Assembly: GCF_934307085.1 (NCBI RefSeq)
Contig: NZ_CAKRCF010000039.1
Coordinates: 1 to 27,966 of the forward strand
Reading direction: 5' to 3'
Length of the DNA: 27,966 nucleotides
Source of the DNA: an uncultured Anaerobutyricum sp.
GTDB taxonomy: Bacteria; Bacillota; Clostridia; Lachnospirales; Lachnospiraceae
Below the pieces are notes generated by a model. That model searched no databases and had not been told where the DNA came from. It saw only the letters and a program-made list of their open reading frames with translations. A program made the position numbers and the translations under genes. Positions 1 to 7,240 of the stretch are shown in pieces; position 1 is the stretch's first letter; the number at the start of each line of letters is the position of its first letter.

Positions 1-620
1 TTATTGTATTTTTCTGCAATTTTAGCGATAACAGGATTATCAAATGTGCCTCCTCTTCCTTCGCCAAATGGAGCCCAAGCTTCTAATTGAATGTCGTATT
101 TATCTGCCCATTCTTTCATTTCTTTTTGCTGATTGAAAATGTGTGTCTCAACTTGCTTAACCATAGGCTTAATTTCGTTAAATGCAGCGAAGTCTACCAT
201 TCTGTCTACATAGAAGTTAGAGATTCCAATTGCACGAATCTTTCCCTCTTTGTACAGATCTTCAAGTGCGCGGTATGCACCATAGGCATCAGAGAATGGC
301 TGGTGAAGAAGTACAAGATCAAGATAATCTGTCTTTAACTTTTTTAAAGATTCTTCTACAGATTTTTTTGCATTTTCATATCCATAATGTTCGATCCACA
401 CTTTTGTTGTAAGGAAGATTTCTTCTCTCGAAATACCAGACTTTGTGATTGCGTTGCCGACTTTTTCCTCGTTGAAATAACTCTGTGCTGTATCGATTGC
501 TCTGTAACCTACTTTGAGTGCATCAAGTACACATCTTTCACACTCATCTTTTGTCACCTGATAAACACCGTAACCAAGTATTGGCATTTTTACTCCGTTG
601 TTTAATGTTATATAATCCAT
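1..620 (-). CDS. Aldo/keto reductase (partial, C-terminus beyond window)
   Basis: NAD(P)H-dependent aldo/keto reductase that would reduce aldehydes or ketones to alcohols in the cytoplasm. The reverse-strand reading starts MDYITLNNGVKMPILGYG, the typical N-terminal strand and glycine turn of the family. It continues with DTAQSYFNEEKVG (the catalytic Asp and Tyr), TTKVWIEHYG (catalytic Lys) and LVLLHQPF (His), followed by AIGISNF. About 206 codons are present without a stop, so roughly the last quarter lies off the left edge. The ATG at 620 follows AAAGGA at an acceptable distance; the nearby ATG a few bases upstream is out of frame. It diverges from the MerR gene at 751, and its promoter is the likely target of that regulator. 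Short plus-strand reading frames across this region are antisense shadows. The physiological substrate cannot be told from sequence. Confidence 0.93.
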   Translation of the reverse strand, partial: MDYITLNNGVKMPILGYGVYQVTKDECERCVLDALKVGYRAIDTAQSYFNEEKVGNAITKSGISREEIFLTTKVWIEHYGYENAKKSVEESLKKLKTDYLDLVLLHQPFSDAYGAYRALEDLYKEGKIRAIGISNFYVDRMVDFAAFNEIKPMVKQVETHIFNQQKEMKEWADKYDIQLEAWAPFGEGRGGTFDNPVIAKIAEKYN

Positions 621-673
621 TTCATCACGTTCCTTTCGTTTGCGTATTGACTGTTTTTTGTTCCTACGATATG

Positions 674-704
674 ATTTTATCAGCCGGTAGTAGCTACCGG
701 TCAA
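674..704 (-). promoter_or_regulatory. MerR-type promoter with operator dyad for the aldo/keto reductase
   Basis: On the minus strand a -35 box TTGACC (699-704) and a -10 box TAAAAT (674-679) are separated by 19 bp. That is the over-long spacer typical of promoters activated by MerR-family proteins through DNA distortion. The spacer is filled by the perfect dyad CCGGTAG-TAG-CTACCGG (684-700; 7-bp arms, 3-bp centre). The divergent MerR gene starts 47 bp further right. The regulatory link is inferred from position and geometry. Confidence 0.82.
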
Positions 705-750
705 CACCTTAATTTCAATTTTTTCAATTTTTTGGAAGGGGGAAATTTTT

Positions 751-1140
751 ATGTATTCTATGAAAGAAGCCTGTGCATTAACAAATATGACATATGAAAC
801 TCTTAAATTTTACTGCAACGAAGGACTCGTTCCCAATGTCAAGCGGGACAAGCGAAATTACCGCATCTTTGATGAGCACGATATTAAATGGATTCAAAGC
901 CTGAATTGCTTAAAAAACTGTGGTATGAGTATCGCAGAAATGAAGGAATACCTTGCACTTTGTTTAAAGGGAAAAGATTCGATTCCAGAAAGAAAAGTAA
1001 TGCTTGCCGCTAAAAGAAAAACGCTTCTCCAATCTATCAGTAAACTTCAGAAGGCCGTTGCATACATAGACTGGAAACAGAATTTTTATGATGATGTACT
1101 TTCTGGAAAAACAGAGTATTATAGTAATTTAATTCATTGA
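751..1140 (+). CDS. MerR-family transcriptional regulator
   Basis: A 129-residue MerR-family regulator. The N-terminal winged helix-turn-helix (about residues 1-70) reads MYSMKEACALTNMTYETLKFY, then GLVPNVKRDKRNYRIFDEHDI and a second-wing segment with GMSIAEMKEYL. A C-terminal helix (about 80-118) would form the antiparallel dimerisation coiled coil. There is no long effector domain and no metal-binding cysteine pair at the C-terminus, so it resembles the small AdhR-like regulators that sense reactive aldehydes or redox stress rather than metal sensors; this last point is inference. The purine-rich GGAAGGGGG lies just upstream of the ATG. It diverges from the aldo/keto reductase gene, whose promoter carries a matching dyad, so auto- and divergent regulation is likely. 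Confidence 0.9.
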   Translation: MYSMKEACALTNMTYETLKFYCNEGLVPNVKRDKRNYRIFDEHDIKWIQSLNCLKNCGMSIAEMKEYLALCLKGKDSIPERKVMLAAKRKTLLQSISKLQKAVAYIDWKQNFYDDVLSGKTEYYSNLIH

Positions 1141-1630
1141 TAAGCAGACAGCCCCGGAAGAGAACAGCTATCTTTGGCTGGATTTTGTCTGAATTAAGAT
1201 AGTGGTTGTGGGGATTTGAGGGAGTAAGTAGGAGTTTTCTGCTTGCTCTGAAATTATTGTGAATAGATACTTTGTGGACAAATCATATCCTCTATTTCCA
1301 GTCATTCTCGAGTAAGTAGCAACCCTAGCATCTCGTCTTCATATCCTCCACCTGCTATTTCATTCATCTTCTCCAGCCACAGCACAGAAACCAGTAAATC
1401 AAGTAAGCCATAGTTGTGACATGAGAGCTGCGAGTATGTAATAAAGGGTTAGAAAAGCCCGGCATTAAAATTATTGATTTTGACGACTTTGTGTTTTGTA
1501 CAACTGAGTCAAAATCAATAACTTTTAATGCCGAGCTTTTCATAGAAGACTATGTCTCGCAGCGACGAAAGTCACAACTATGGCTTACTATCTTCTCTCT
1601 TCCCGGGCGTCTGTCTCTTAACGAATTAAA
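1128..1630. repeat. ~500-bp nested palindromic non-coding region
   Basis: No gene is seen between 1141 and 1781. Instead several nested inverted repeats share one centre near 1496. Outermost is ATTTAATTC/GAATTAAAT (1127-1135 and 1623-1631). Next are imperfect ends beginning TAAG(C)AGACAG at 1141 and closing with CTGTCTCTTA at 1611-1620, both with CCGG and AAGAGA inside. Then come a perfect 19-bp pair AGTAAGCCATAGTTGTGAC (1402-1420) with its complement at 1571-1589, an 8-bp pair (1427-1434 and 1556-1563), and an inner ~32-bp pair (1453-1484 and 1508-1540) with one mismatch and one bulge. The outer repeat reaches into the 3' end of the MerR gene. It could be a MITE-like non-autonomous element or a large structured RNA; no coding capacity or target duplication was recognised. 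Confidence 0.7.
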
Positions 1631-1643
1631 TAGCAAAATCCTA

Positions 1644-1672
1644 TTGCGTTAGCATAAATGTCCGATTATAAT
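1644..1672 (+). promoter_or_regulatory. Candidate promoter of nitroreductase-pnuC
   Basis: TTGCGT (1644-1649) and TATAAT (1667-1672) are spaced exactly 17 bp and point at the nitroreductase gene, giving a leader of about 100 nt. A second possible start lies closer: TTGATT (1727-1732), 18 bp, and TATCAA (1751-1756) preceded by TG, an extended -10. Which one is used cannot be decided from sequence. Confidence 0.55.
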
Positions 1673-1781
1673 TGTAGGGTAACATTTTTTAATAACTTAA
1701 TAGCATTGGGGCATGCAGATTGCTTTTTGATTTTTAAATATGCTCTATGCTATCAAATATATATTTTCAAGGAGGAACATC

Positions 1782-2309
1782 ATGAGCGACGTATTAAATA
1801 AAATGAAAACAAGAAGAAGTATCCGTAAATTTAAATCGGATATGGTTCCGCAGGAAGTTTTAGATCAGATTATCGAAGCAGGGCTTTATGCGGCAAGCGG
1901 AATGGGCGAGCAGTCTCCTATTATCATTCAGGTTACTAAGAAAGAATTACGTGATGAAATTTCTAAAATGAACTGCGAGATTGGTGGTTGGAAAGAAGGT
2001 TTTGACCCATTTTACGGTGCGCCTGCCATGTTGATCGTTCTTGCTAAAAAGAGCCGTCCAACCTATGTATATGACGGCAGTCTTGTAATGGGCAACCTCA
2101 TGCTTGCAGCTCACGAACTTGGAATCGGAAGCTGCTGGATTCACCGCGCGAAAGAAGAATTTGAATCCGATTGGGGTAAAAATTTCCTGAAATCTTTAGG
2201 TATTGAAGGGGAATATGAGGGAATCGGCCACTGCACGTTAGGTTATGTTGATGGAGAGTATCCTGCTGCTCCAGCAAGAAAAGAAAATCGTGTTTTCTAT
2301 GTTAAGTAA
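1782..2309 (+). CDS. Nitroreductase-family FMN oxidoreductase
   Basis: A 175-residue nitroreductase-fold flavoprotein, expected to reduce nitro compounds, quinones or flavins with NAD(P)H. The N-terminal FMN phosphate-binding signature is KTRRSIRKFKSDMVPQEVLDQII, split here as TRRSIRKF followed by the helix VPQEVLDQII. AASGMGEQSP, the GAPAMLIVLA strand, GNLMLAAHELGIGSCWIHRA and a C-terminal GHCTLGYV complete the fold. An in-frame ATG 42 bp upstream exists, but AAGGAGG at 1769-1775 with 6 bp spacing fixes the start at 1782. Its 3' end overlaps the start of the pnuC gene by 11 bp, so the two are probably translated together. The pairing with a nicotinamide riboside-type transporter suggests a flavin/pyridine nucleotide theme, which is inference. 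Confidence 0.9.
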   Translation: MSDVLNKMKTRRSIRKFKSDMVPQEVLDQIIEAGLYAASGMGEQSPIIIQVTKKELRDEISKMNCEIGGWKEGFDPFYGAPAMLIVLAKKSRPTYVYDGSLVMGNLMLAAHELGIGSCWIHRAKEEFESDWGKNFLKSLGIEGEYEGIGHCTLGYVDGEYPAAPARKENRVFYVK

Positions 2310-2991
2310 TCCATTAAAAACATTGACAAAAAAGGAATGGCTGCTCTGGCTTGCCTCCCTCGCTGCTGTAATCATTTCAAATCTTGCAACAAACGATTTG
2401 GATTTGCTTACATTAATCTCGGCACTCCTTGGTGTCACTTCACTGATTTTTGCTGCAAAGGGAAGTGTCTGGGCACAGTTTCTGATGATTGTTTTTTGCA
2501 TTTTATATGGTATCATTTCTTTCCGTTTTCACTACTGGGGAGAAATGATCACCTATCTTGGAATGACTCTGCCGATGGCTGTCTGGTCAGCGATCACATG
2601 GCTTCGAAATCCATCCGAAGAAAATGAAAATGAAGTAGCAATTCAAACATTAAATAAAAAACATATCATCGGATTAATTATCAGCACAATTATTGTTACC
2701 GGCATTTTTTACTATATCCTTATGTGGCTGGATACACCAAATATTATGTTCAGTACCTTGTCTATTGTAACAAGCTTTGTTGCGGCATCACTTACTATGC
2801 TGCGTTCTTCATACTATGCCGTAGGATATGCTGCGAACGATATTGTGTTAATTGTACTCTGGGTGCTTGCTTCACTTGAAAGCCCTGCTTGCATCCCTGT
2901 TGTAGTAAATTTTGCAATTTTTCTCTTAAATGATATGTATGGATTTGTGAGCTGGAAAAAGAGAGAGTTAGAACACGCTCTAATACAATAG
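2299..2991 (+). CDS. pnuC: PnuC-family nicotinamide riboside transporter
   Basis: A 230-residue integral membrane protein of the PnuC/NMN transporter family, which imports nicotinamide riboside by facilitated diffusion for NAD synthesis. About seven hydrophobic segments are visible, starting with WLLWLASLAAVIISNL. Family hallmarks are WAQFLMIVFCILYGIISF, YWGEMITYLGMTLPMAVWS and the C-terminal NFAIFLLNDMYGFVSWKK. The chosen ATG at 2299 begins MLSNPLKTLTKKEW, which matches the usual short cytosolic N-terminus. It lies inside the end of the nitroreductase gene with no strong ribosome-binding site, consistent with coupling to that gene. In-frame starts at 2245 and 2251 would add an unlikely hydrophilic tail. 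Exact substrate (riboside versus another vitamin) is not fixed by sequence. Confidence 0.9.
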   Translation: MLSNPLKTLTKKEWLLWLASLAAVIISNLATNDLDLLTLISALLGVTSLIFAAKGSVWAQFLMIVFCILYGIISFRFHYWGEMITYLGMTLPMAVWSAITWLRNPSEENENEVAIQTLNKKHIIGLIISTIIVTGIFYYILMWLDTPNIMFSTLSIVTSFVAASLTMLRSSYYAVGYAANDIVLIVLWVLASLESPACIPVVVNFAIFLLNDMYGFVSWKKRELEHALIQ

Positions 2992-3033
2992 AAGAAAAAC
3001 TAATTTATAAAAATTGAGGATGGAGGCAGGGCG

Positions 3034-3522
3034 ATGAAAGACGAAAGATCGAAATTATTGCTGGCAACTTTTGATGGTTCTTTGCGGAAGATTCAGATTG
3101 AGCCGTGCAGAAAATACAGCAAGGTAAAGTGTAAGGTACGGTACTATGATGAAATGGCAGATGGCACTGCGGTGAAAGCGGAGATTGTGTTTCAACATGT
3201 GGTGGCAATTAGCTTTTGGGTGAATCAGTTTGAGAATACGATTGGTGCGGAGCTGGGCGGTTTTTACGAGATTTTTGTCAGGGATAAGAAAAAGGAGATG
3301 CTGGAAAAGAATTTCAACGGGAGAAGAGAAGGGTATCTGTATCACGGAAATTATCCGTACGACCCGGAGGATGGTGATGATATGCTGAATTACCGTGATA
3401 ATCTGGAACGGGCTGAGAAAAAGCTGGACAGGTATCATCTTTATCAGTTGCAGACCATAAGCGGCATGTATGAATTTCTGGCAAAGGGGTATCGGTTAGA
3501 GAAAAAGAAAACACGGAGTTGA
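3034..3522 (+). CDS. Conserved-looking hypothetical protein
   Basis: A 162-residue soluble protein that I do not recognise. It starts with an ATG preceded by a purine-rich GGATGGAGGCAGGG and follows pnuC by 42 bp, so it may be the third gene of that transcription unit. The N-terminal 90 residues alternate hydrophobic and charged positions as in a beta-rich domain (KLLLATFDGSLRKIQIEP, KVKCKVRYYDEM, KAEIVFQHVVAISFWVNQF). The C-terminal half is rich in Tyr, Asp and Lys and looks helical (NLERAEKKLDRYHLYQLQ). There is no signal peptide or membrane segment. A GC-rich stretch without recognisable content (3523-3680) separates its stop from the insertion sequence remnant. Confidence 0.75.
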   Translation: MKDERSKLLLATFDGSLRKIQIEPCRKYSKVKCKVRYYDEMADGTAVKAEIVFQHVVAISFWVNQFENTIGAELGGFYEIFVRDKKKEMLEKNFNGRREGYLYHGNYPYDPEDGDDMLNYRDNLERAEKKLDRYHLYQLQTISGMYEFLAKGYRLEKKKTRS

Positions 3523-3680
3523 ACCAACCGACTAAATACCGTATGCCGAGAAAAACACCGCTGATCCGGCAGGACATCCTGACTTTGGGGAGGTTGGCAA
3601 GGTGGGAGGGGGTGTGGCACAGGGCGGCTGCACCTGCTGTGCGGTCAGGGAAAGATTGTGGGTGAGGTACGGGACTGCCG

Positions 3681-4500
3681 GGTAGTGTCAAATGATCTAT
3701 GAAAAAATAAGCCAAAAAATAGCTTAGTTGAACCTTGAAAAGCGCAGATATTTTTAGCCTGAGGCACAGGGACGCCACCCTTGACGGCACACAAAAGAAC
3801 TGCTGTATGTATTCTACCGACGGCGAAGAACTCAAGAACAGTTGGTGAAGATAGTAGGGACATTTCGGGTTTACGCATTTATGTATGCGGAAGAACTTCC
3901 GGTCTTTCTTTGGAACAAGGGTATGGCTGCAATGAGGGCACATCAGTCTGATCGGTGTTGTAACGAAGTCACCGGAAGTAAATGTCTGTCCACAGACTTT
4001 GCACTGATACTGACCATTCCCGCCATTATTGTCGTAGATGAAGTGGTGCGGAGCACCGCATACGGGGCAGATAACATCTTCGGGAATGGATTTACCATTC
4101 CTGCGCTGGACAGGTCTGAGCGTCTTCTTGTATTTCCACTGGTAGTATTCCAGAAGAAACTGCCAGTCCTGTTTGATAAAGGTTTTGATGACTGGTAGCT
4201 GATCAATCTTAAATTTCTGGTATCTTTGGGAATGGGAATCATCGAAAGTCCATTGCCTGAGAGGAAGATGTCTGCAGATAAAATTTAAAAGCCAGCAGAT
4301 TTGTTTATGTTGGTATTGAATAAGTGGAAGTAAATAAAGTATAATGTCCATGGGCATTACTCCTTATTGATAATGGTGTTTGTGGTGAACTCATTATACT
4401 TCTTTTAAGGAGATAATACTCTTTTTATTTGCAAACCTCCAATAAATCAAGGTTTTAATGGCATTAGAACAAGAAAAAAGAGGTAGTTTTTGACACTACC
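3681..4500 (-). mobile_element. Internally deleted insertion sequence with 12-bp inverted repeats
   Basis: The element is bounded by perfect terminal inverted repeats GGTAGTGTCAAA (3681-3692) and TTTGACACTACC (4489-4500). It is about 820 bp, too short for a complete element of this kind, and contains only the first part of a zinc-ribbon transposase gene on the minus strand. No flanking target duplication is evident (left flank ACTGCCG, right flank AAAATTG). The right end stops 26 bp before the start codon of the YbaK-like gene, so the insertion probably replaced or displaced that gene's promoter. Each inverted repeat reads TTGACA outward, but no -10 box lies at the right distance on the right side. 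The right repeat's rightward context has only the gene's own ribosome-binding site. Confidence 0.8.
3693..4357 (-). pseudogene. Truncated/degenerate transposase
   Basis: The 5' end is intact: AAGGAGT precedes the ATG at 4357 and the first ~175 codons read as the N-terminal domain of a transposase type common in Lachnospiraceae. Two zinc ribbons are visible: CPVCGAPHHF with CKVCGQTF, and CPHCSHTL with CVNPKCPYYL. Just after CPYYLHQL (about 3835) the reading frame loses family-like sequence and runs as low-quality peptide through the left inverted repeat and far beyond it. The DDE catalytic region is absent, as expected for an internal deletion. The reading frame stays open to 3314, but its last ~370 bases lie outside the element and antisense to the gene at 3034-3522, so they are not a real part of the protein. 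The IS family was not identified with certainty. Confidence 0.75.
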
Positions 4501-4526
4501 AAAATTGAGCAGGAGGATCCTCTATT

Positions 4527-5015
4527 ATGAATAAACAGGACATCTACAATTACTTAAAAAAAAATAATATCTGGCATGAGATTACAGAGCACAAAGCAGT
4601 CTATAATATGGCCGAACTTGCAGAAGTTGATATTCCATACCCAGAGGCCGATGCAAAAAATCTTTTCGTCCGTGATGATAAAAAGAAAAACTTTTATCTT
4701 ATCACCGTTTGCGGAGACAAGCGTGTCAATTTAAAAGAATTTCGCAAAGCCAATGGAACCCGCCCTCTAAGCTTTGCTTCTGAAGAAAACCTTATGGACA
4801 TTATGGGACTTATCCCCGGTGCTGTAACACCTCTTGGTATCTTAAATGATACGGAAAACAAAGTACATTTTTATTTGGATAAGCATTTCCTTGAAGGACC
4901 GGGTCTTGTCGGCGTACATCCAAATGATAATACTGCCACTGTGTGGCTAAAAACAGAAGACTTAATCCGTATTATCAAAGAACATAACCACGATGTGACA
5001 TTGGTATCTTTATAG
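4527..5015 (+). CDS. YbaK/ProX-type aminoacyl-tRNA deacylase
   Basis: A 162-residue free-standing editing domain of the YbaK/ProXp family, which hydrolyses mischarged aminoacyl-tRNA (typically Ala- or Cys-tRNA(Pro)) in trans. Recognisable parts are ITEHKAVYNMAELAEVDI, the active-site strand DAKNLFVRDDKKKNFYLI containing the conserved Lys, and the GLIPGAVTPLGI loop that contacts the substrate. KVHFYLDKHF and VGVHPNDNTATVWL follow, both typical of the PrdX branch. A good AGGAGG (4511-4516) precedes the ATG. The insertion sequence ends 26 bp upstream, so expression may depend on a promoter inside the element. cbiG follows after 19 bp and is probably co-transcribed. Confidence 0.9.
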   Translation: MNKQDIYNYLKKNNIWHEITEHKAVYNMAELAEVDIPYPEADAKNLFVRDDKKKNFYLITVCGDKRVNLKEFRKANGTRPLSFASEENLMDIMGLIPGAVTPLGILNDTENKVHFYLDKHFLEGPGLVGVHPNDNTATVWLKTEDLIRIIKEHNHDVTLVSL

Positions 5016-5034
5016 CAAACGAAAGGCTTTAATT

Positions 5035-6198
5035 ATGAACACCGCTTATTTTTACCTCACTGATGAAGGCGGAAAACTTGCTCACAAACTGGCTGCCGCC
5101 CATCCTGGTGATATTTATAATAAAGAAAATTTTAAAGAAAATCTGCGAGCAGGCTTTGACAGATACGATTCTCTCGTCTGCATCATGGCAACAGGAATCG
5201 TTGTGCGTATCCTTGCTCCGCTGATTGTACACAAGACAAGTGACCCGGCGGTTGTTGTTTTAGATCAGAAAGGAAAATATGCCATCAGTCTCCTTTCCGG
5301 ACATCTTGGCGGAGCGAACGACCTTGCCCGTGAAATGGCAGCAATTTCCGGCGGCGAAGCCGTAATCACCACCGCAACCGATGTTGCCGGAGAACTTTCT
5401 TTTGACACTTTCGCAAAAAAGTATGATATGGCAATTGAGAACATCGGACAGTTAAAACATATCAGCGGTGCTTTACTTTCCGGGAAAAAAGTAAACGTCT
5501 TTACCGATAAAAATGCTGTGGAACTTTATCCGGAATTAGCAGAAGAACAAAAACGGGGAATGATTTCTATTTTGCCTCTCTCCGAGTTTTTCAAAACCTA
5601 TAAAATATCCTTAGAAAAAATGGAAGAGGATACAGAAGGGGATACATTGTCATCTCTCGATAATATCAATCACTCTGATAATAGTAATCATTCTAATGAT
5701 ATTGATACTATTGAATCCAATATTCCAGCTGTAGTAATCGATGAGAGGCTTTTTGTTTCCAACTCCACTGTTCCAGTTCTACAGGCAACTCCAGTTCTCT
5801 ATCTCCGCCCACGCACTATCTGTGCCGGCATTGGCTGCAAGAGAAACATGGAACAAAAACCAATTGAGGAGGCACTTTTACAAACATTAAAAAAAGAGGG
5901 AATTCACCCTCTTTCTCTAAAATGTATTTCAACTATCCCACTGAAATCCGATGAACCCGGAATTATTGGAACTGCTGCAAATTTAAACGTACCATTACAG
6001 ATTATACCTACCGAAGACATCGAAAATCTGGATATCAGTCAGCTCGGCATCCAGACTTCCGAATTCGTTGCCAGCCAGACGGGTGTCTTATCTGTTTCCA
6101 CAGCCTGTTCTTATCTGGCATCCAACAAAGGAACTATTTTGCGAGACAAAGCAAAGTACAAAGGAATCACAATTGCTCTATCAAAAGAAAACTCTTGA
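5035..6198 (+). CDS. cbiG: Cobalt-precorrin-5A hydrolase CbiG
   Basis: Anaerobic cobalamin pathway enzyme that opens the delta-lactone of cobalt-precorrin-5A and releases acetaldehyde. The N-terminal and central domains (residues 1-195) show FDRYDSLVCIMATGIVVRIL, KTSDPAVVVLDQKGKYAISL, LSGHLGGANDLAREMA and AVITTATDVAGELSFD, all hallmarks. The C-terminal CbiG/CobE domain begins near RPRTICAGIGCKRN and includes KSDEPGII and VASQTGVLSVSTACSYLAS. Between them (about residues 198-240) lies an acidic, Asn/Ser/His/Asp-rich linker that looks like a low-complexity expansion. No other cob/cbi gene is in the window, so this copy sits apart from any large cobalamin operon visible here. The spacing to the upstream deacylase suggests co-transcription. 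Confidence 0.93.
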   Translation: MNTAYFYLTDEGGKLAHKLAAAHPGDIYNKENFKENLRAGFDRYDSLVCIMATGIVVRILAPLIVHKTSDPAVVVLDQKGKYAISLLSGHLGGANDLAREMAAISGGEAVITTATDVAGELSFDTFAKKYDMAIENIGQLKHISGALLSGKKVNVFTDKNAVELYPELAEEQKRGMISILPLSEFFKTYKISLEKMEEDTEGDTLSSLDNINHSDNSNHSNDIDTIESNIPAVVIDERLFVSNSTVPVLQATPVLYLRPRTICAGIGCKRNMEQKPIEEALLQTLKKEGIHPLSLKCISTIPLKSDEPGIIGTAANLNVPLQIIPTEDIENLDISQLGIQTSEFVASQTGVLSVSTACSYLASNKGTILRDKAKYKGITIALSKENS

Positions 6199-6215
6199 TC
6201 TATAGATTTGGAACA

Positions 6216-6334
6216 GACGAAAAAAGAATAGCCCATCGCAAATGTAATGTGGGAGCAAGTAAAAATGCCAAACAGGCATTTTCTACGTAGCGATATCTTT
6301 ACAGTTGCGATGGGCTATTCTTTTTATTTTCGTC
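6216..6334 (-). ncRNA. Structured RNA element / terminator, copy 1
   Basis: The ends pair over about 21 bp (6221-6241 with 6305-6325) plus GACGAAAA/TTTTCGTC at the base. Read on the minus strand the order is: long stem; C-U mismatch; 5-bp TGTAA/TTACA; 2 nt; ATATCG; 8 nt; an 8-bp hairpin AAAATGCC/GGCATTTT (6262-6282); 2 nt; CTTGCTC; closing stem; T-run. The second copy at 11326-11428 has the same parts at nearly identical distances with different stem sequence. The element is 17 bp downstream of hisA (minus strand) and also between convergent cbiG and hisA, so it probably also terminates transcription in both directions. I do not recognise it as a known RNA family. Confidence 0.7.
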
Positions 6335-6350
6335 TCTTTCGCCTCACAAA

Positions 6351-7127
6351 TTAGTATTTAATCTCTTCTAAAACTTTGGAGAACGGCATATTCCCGCCAA
6401 ATAAATCAAGTGCACTTCCAATCGTAACATCTACCTTATTTTTCCCCAGTTCTTTTAATTTTTTCAAATCTTCAAAGGAGCTTACCCCACCTGCATAAGT
6501 TACCGGGATTCCATCCCAGTTGCCGAGTAATGCGGCGATATCTTCTTCGATTCCGCCAGCTTTTCCCTCTACATCTACAGCATGTACAAGGAATTCATCG
6601 CAATAATCGGCGAGTCCAGATAATACATCTTCGGTGAGTTTTACATCCGTAAACTTCTGCCAGCGGTCTGTGACAATGTAATAGTCCTCTCCCTTTTTGC
6701 GACAGCTTAAATCGAGAACAAGATGTTTTTTTCCAGTCACTGCAACAATTTTTTTTAGGTTTTCATAATTAATCTTTCCATCTTTAAAAACATAGGAAGT
6801 CACGATGATGTGGGATGCTCCTTTTTCCAGAAAAAATGCCGCATTATCCGCTGTCATTCCGCCTCCAATCTGAAGTCCTCCCGGATAAGCCGAAAGTGCC
6901 AGGCAAGCCTGTCTGACATCTTCCTCATAATACTGGCTTCCTGCCGGATTTAAAAGAATAATATGCCCCCCTTTTAATCCGGCATCTTTGTATAATCCGG
7001 CATAAAAATCTCCATCTTTTTCGGAAACAAAATTATCTTTTGCATAGTCGCCCTTATCTAGAAGGCTCCCCCCGACAATCTGTTTTACCTTTCCGTTATG
7101 TATGTCAATACATGGTCTGAATTTCAT
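6351..7127 (-). CDS. hisA: Eukaryotic-type HisA isomerase
   Basis: A 258-residue (beta/alpha)8 barrel for the ProFAR to PRFAR isomerisation step of histidine synthesis. The N-terminus MKFRPCIDIHNGKVKQIVGG matches the fungal/plant HIS6-type subfamily rather than the usual bacterial HisA (which reads like PAIDLKDGKCVRL). The first catalytic Asp is the D of CIDIHNG and the second is in LVLDLSCR. Phosphate-binding glycines occur in LQIGGGMT and VTYAGGVSS. Length and motifs suggest an active enzyme. It stands alone here with no other his gene. AAAGGAAAAAA precedes the ATG and a long-spacer promoter lies at 7241-7273. Downstream, after 17 bp, is the structured element described at 6216-6334. Confidence 0.88.
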   Translation of the reverse strand: MKFRPCIDIHNGKVKQIVGGSLLDKGDYAKDNFVSEKDGDFYAGLYKDAGLKGGHIILLNPAGSQYYEEDVRQACLALSAYPGGLQIGGGMTADNAAFFLEKGASHIIVTSYVFKDGKINYENLKKIVAVTGKKHLVLDLSCRKKGEDYYIVTDRWQKFTDVKLTEDVLSGLADYCDEFLVHAVDVEGKAGGIEEDIAALLGNWDGIPVTYAGGVSSFEDLKKLKELGKNKVDVTIGSALDLFGGNMPFSKVLEEIKY

Positions 7128-7240
7128 AATTTTTTCCTTTCGCTCCTATTACTTTTATTGATTTATTCTTTTATCATTCACAAAACTATAGTTACAATTT
7201 TTAAATGAAGAAAACAAACGCCAACATCTACTTTACAAAT

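Noticed and set aside
87..712. Four overlapping plus-strand reading frames
   Set aside because: They are shadows of the aldo/keto reductase on the minus strand and lack ribosome-binding sites.
1402..1589. Palindrome as a simple transcription terminator of the MerR gene
   Set aside because: The repeats are nested over ~500 bp, far larger than a terminator, and no T-run directly follows the inner stem.
3314..3680. C-terminal extension of the transposase reading frame past the left inverted repeat
   Set aside because: It leaves the element and runs antisense to the gene at 3034-3522; the peptide has no family features.
3523..3680. GC-rich stretch left of the insertion sequence as a gene fragment
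   Set aside because: Open frames exist in several phases but none resembles a known protein or has a start signal; its composition differs from the surroundings but its origin is not clear.
3842..4198. 118-residue plus-strand reading frame
   Set aside because: It is antisense to the zinc-ribbon part of the transposase remnant, which has family motifs, a start codon and a ribosome-binding site on the minus strand.
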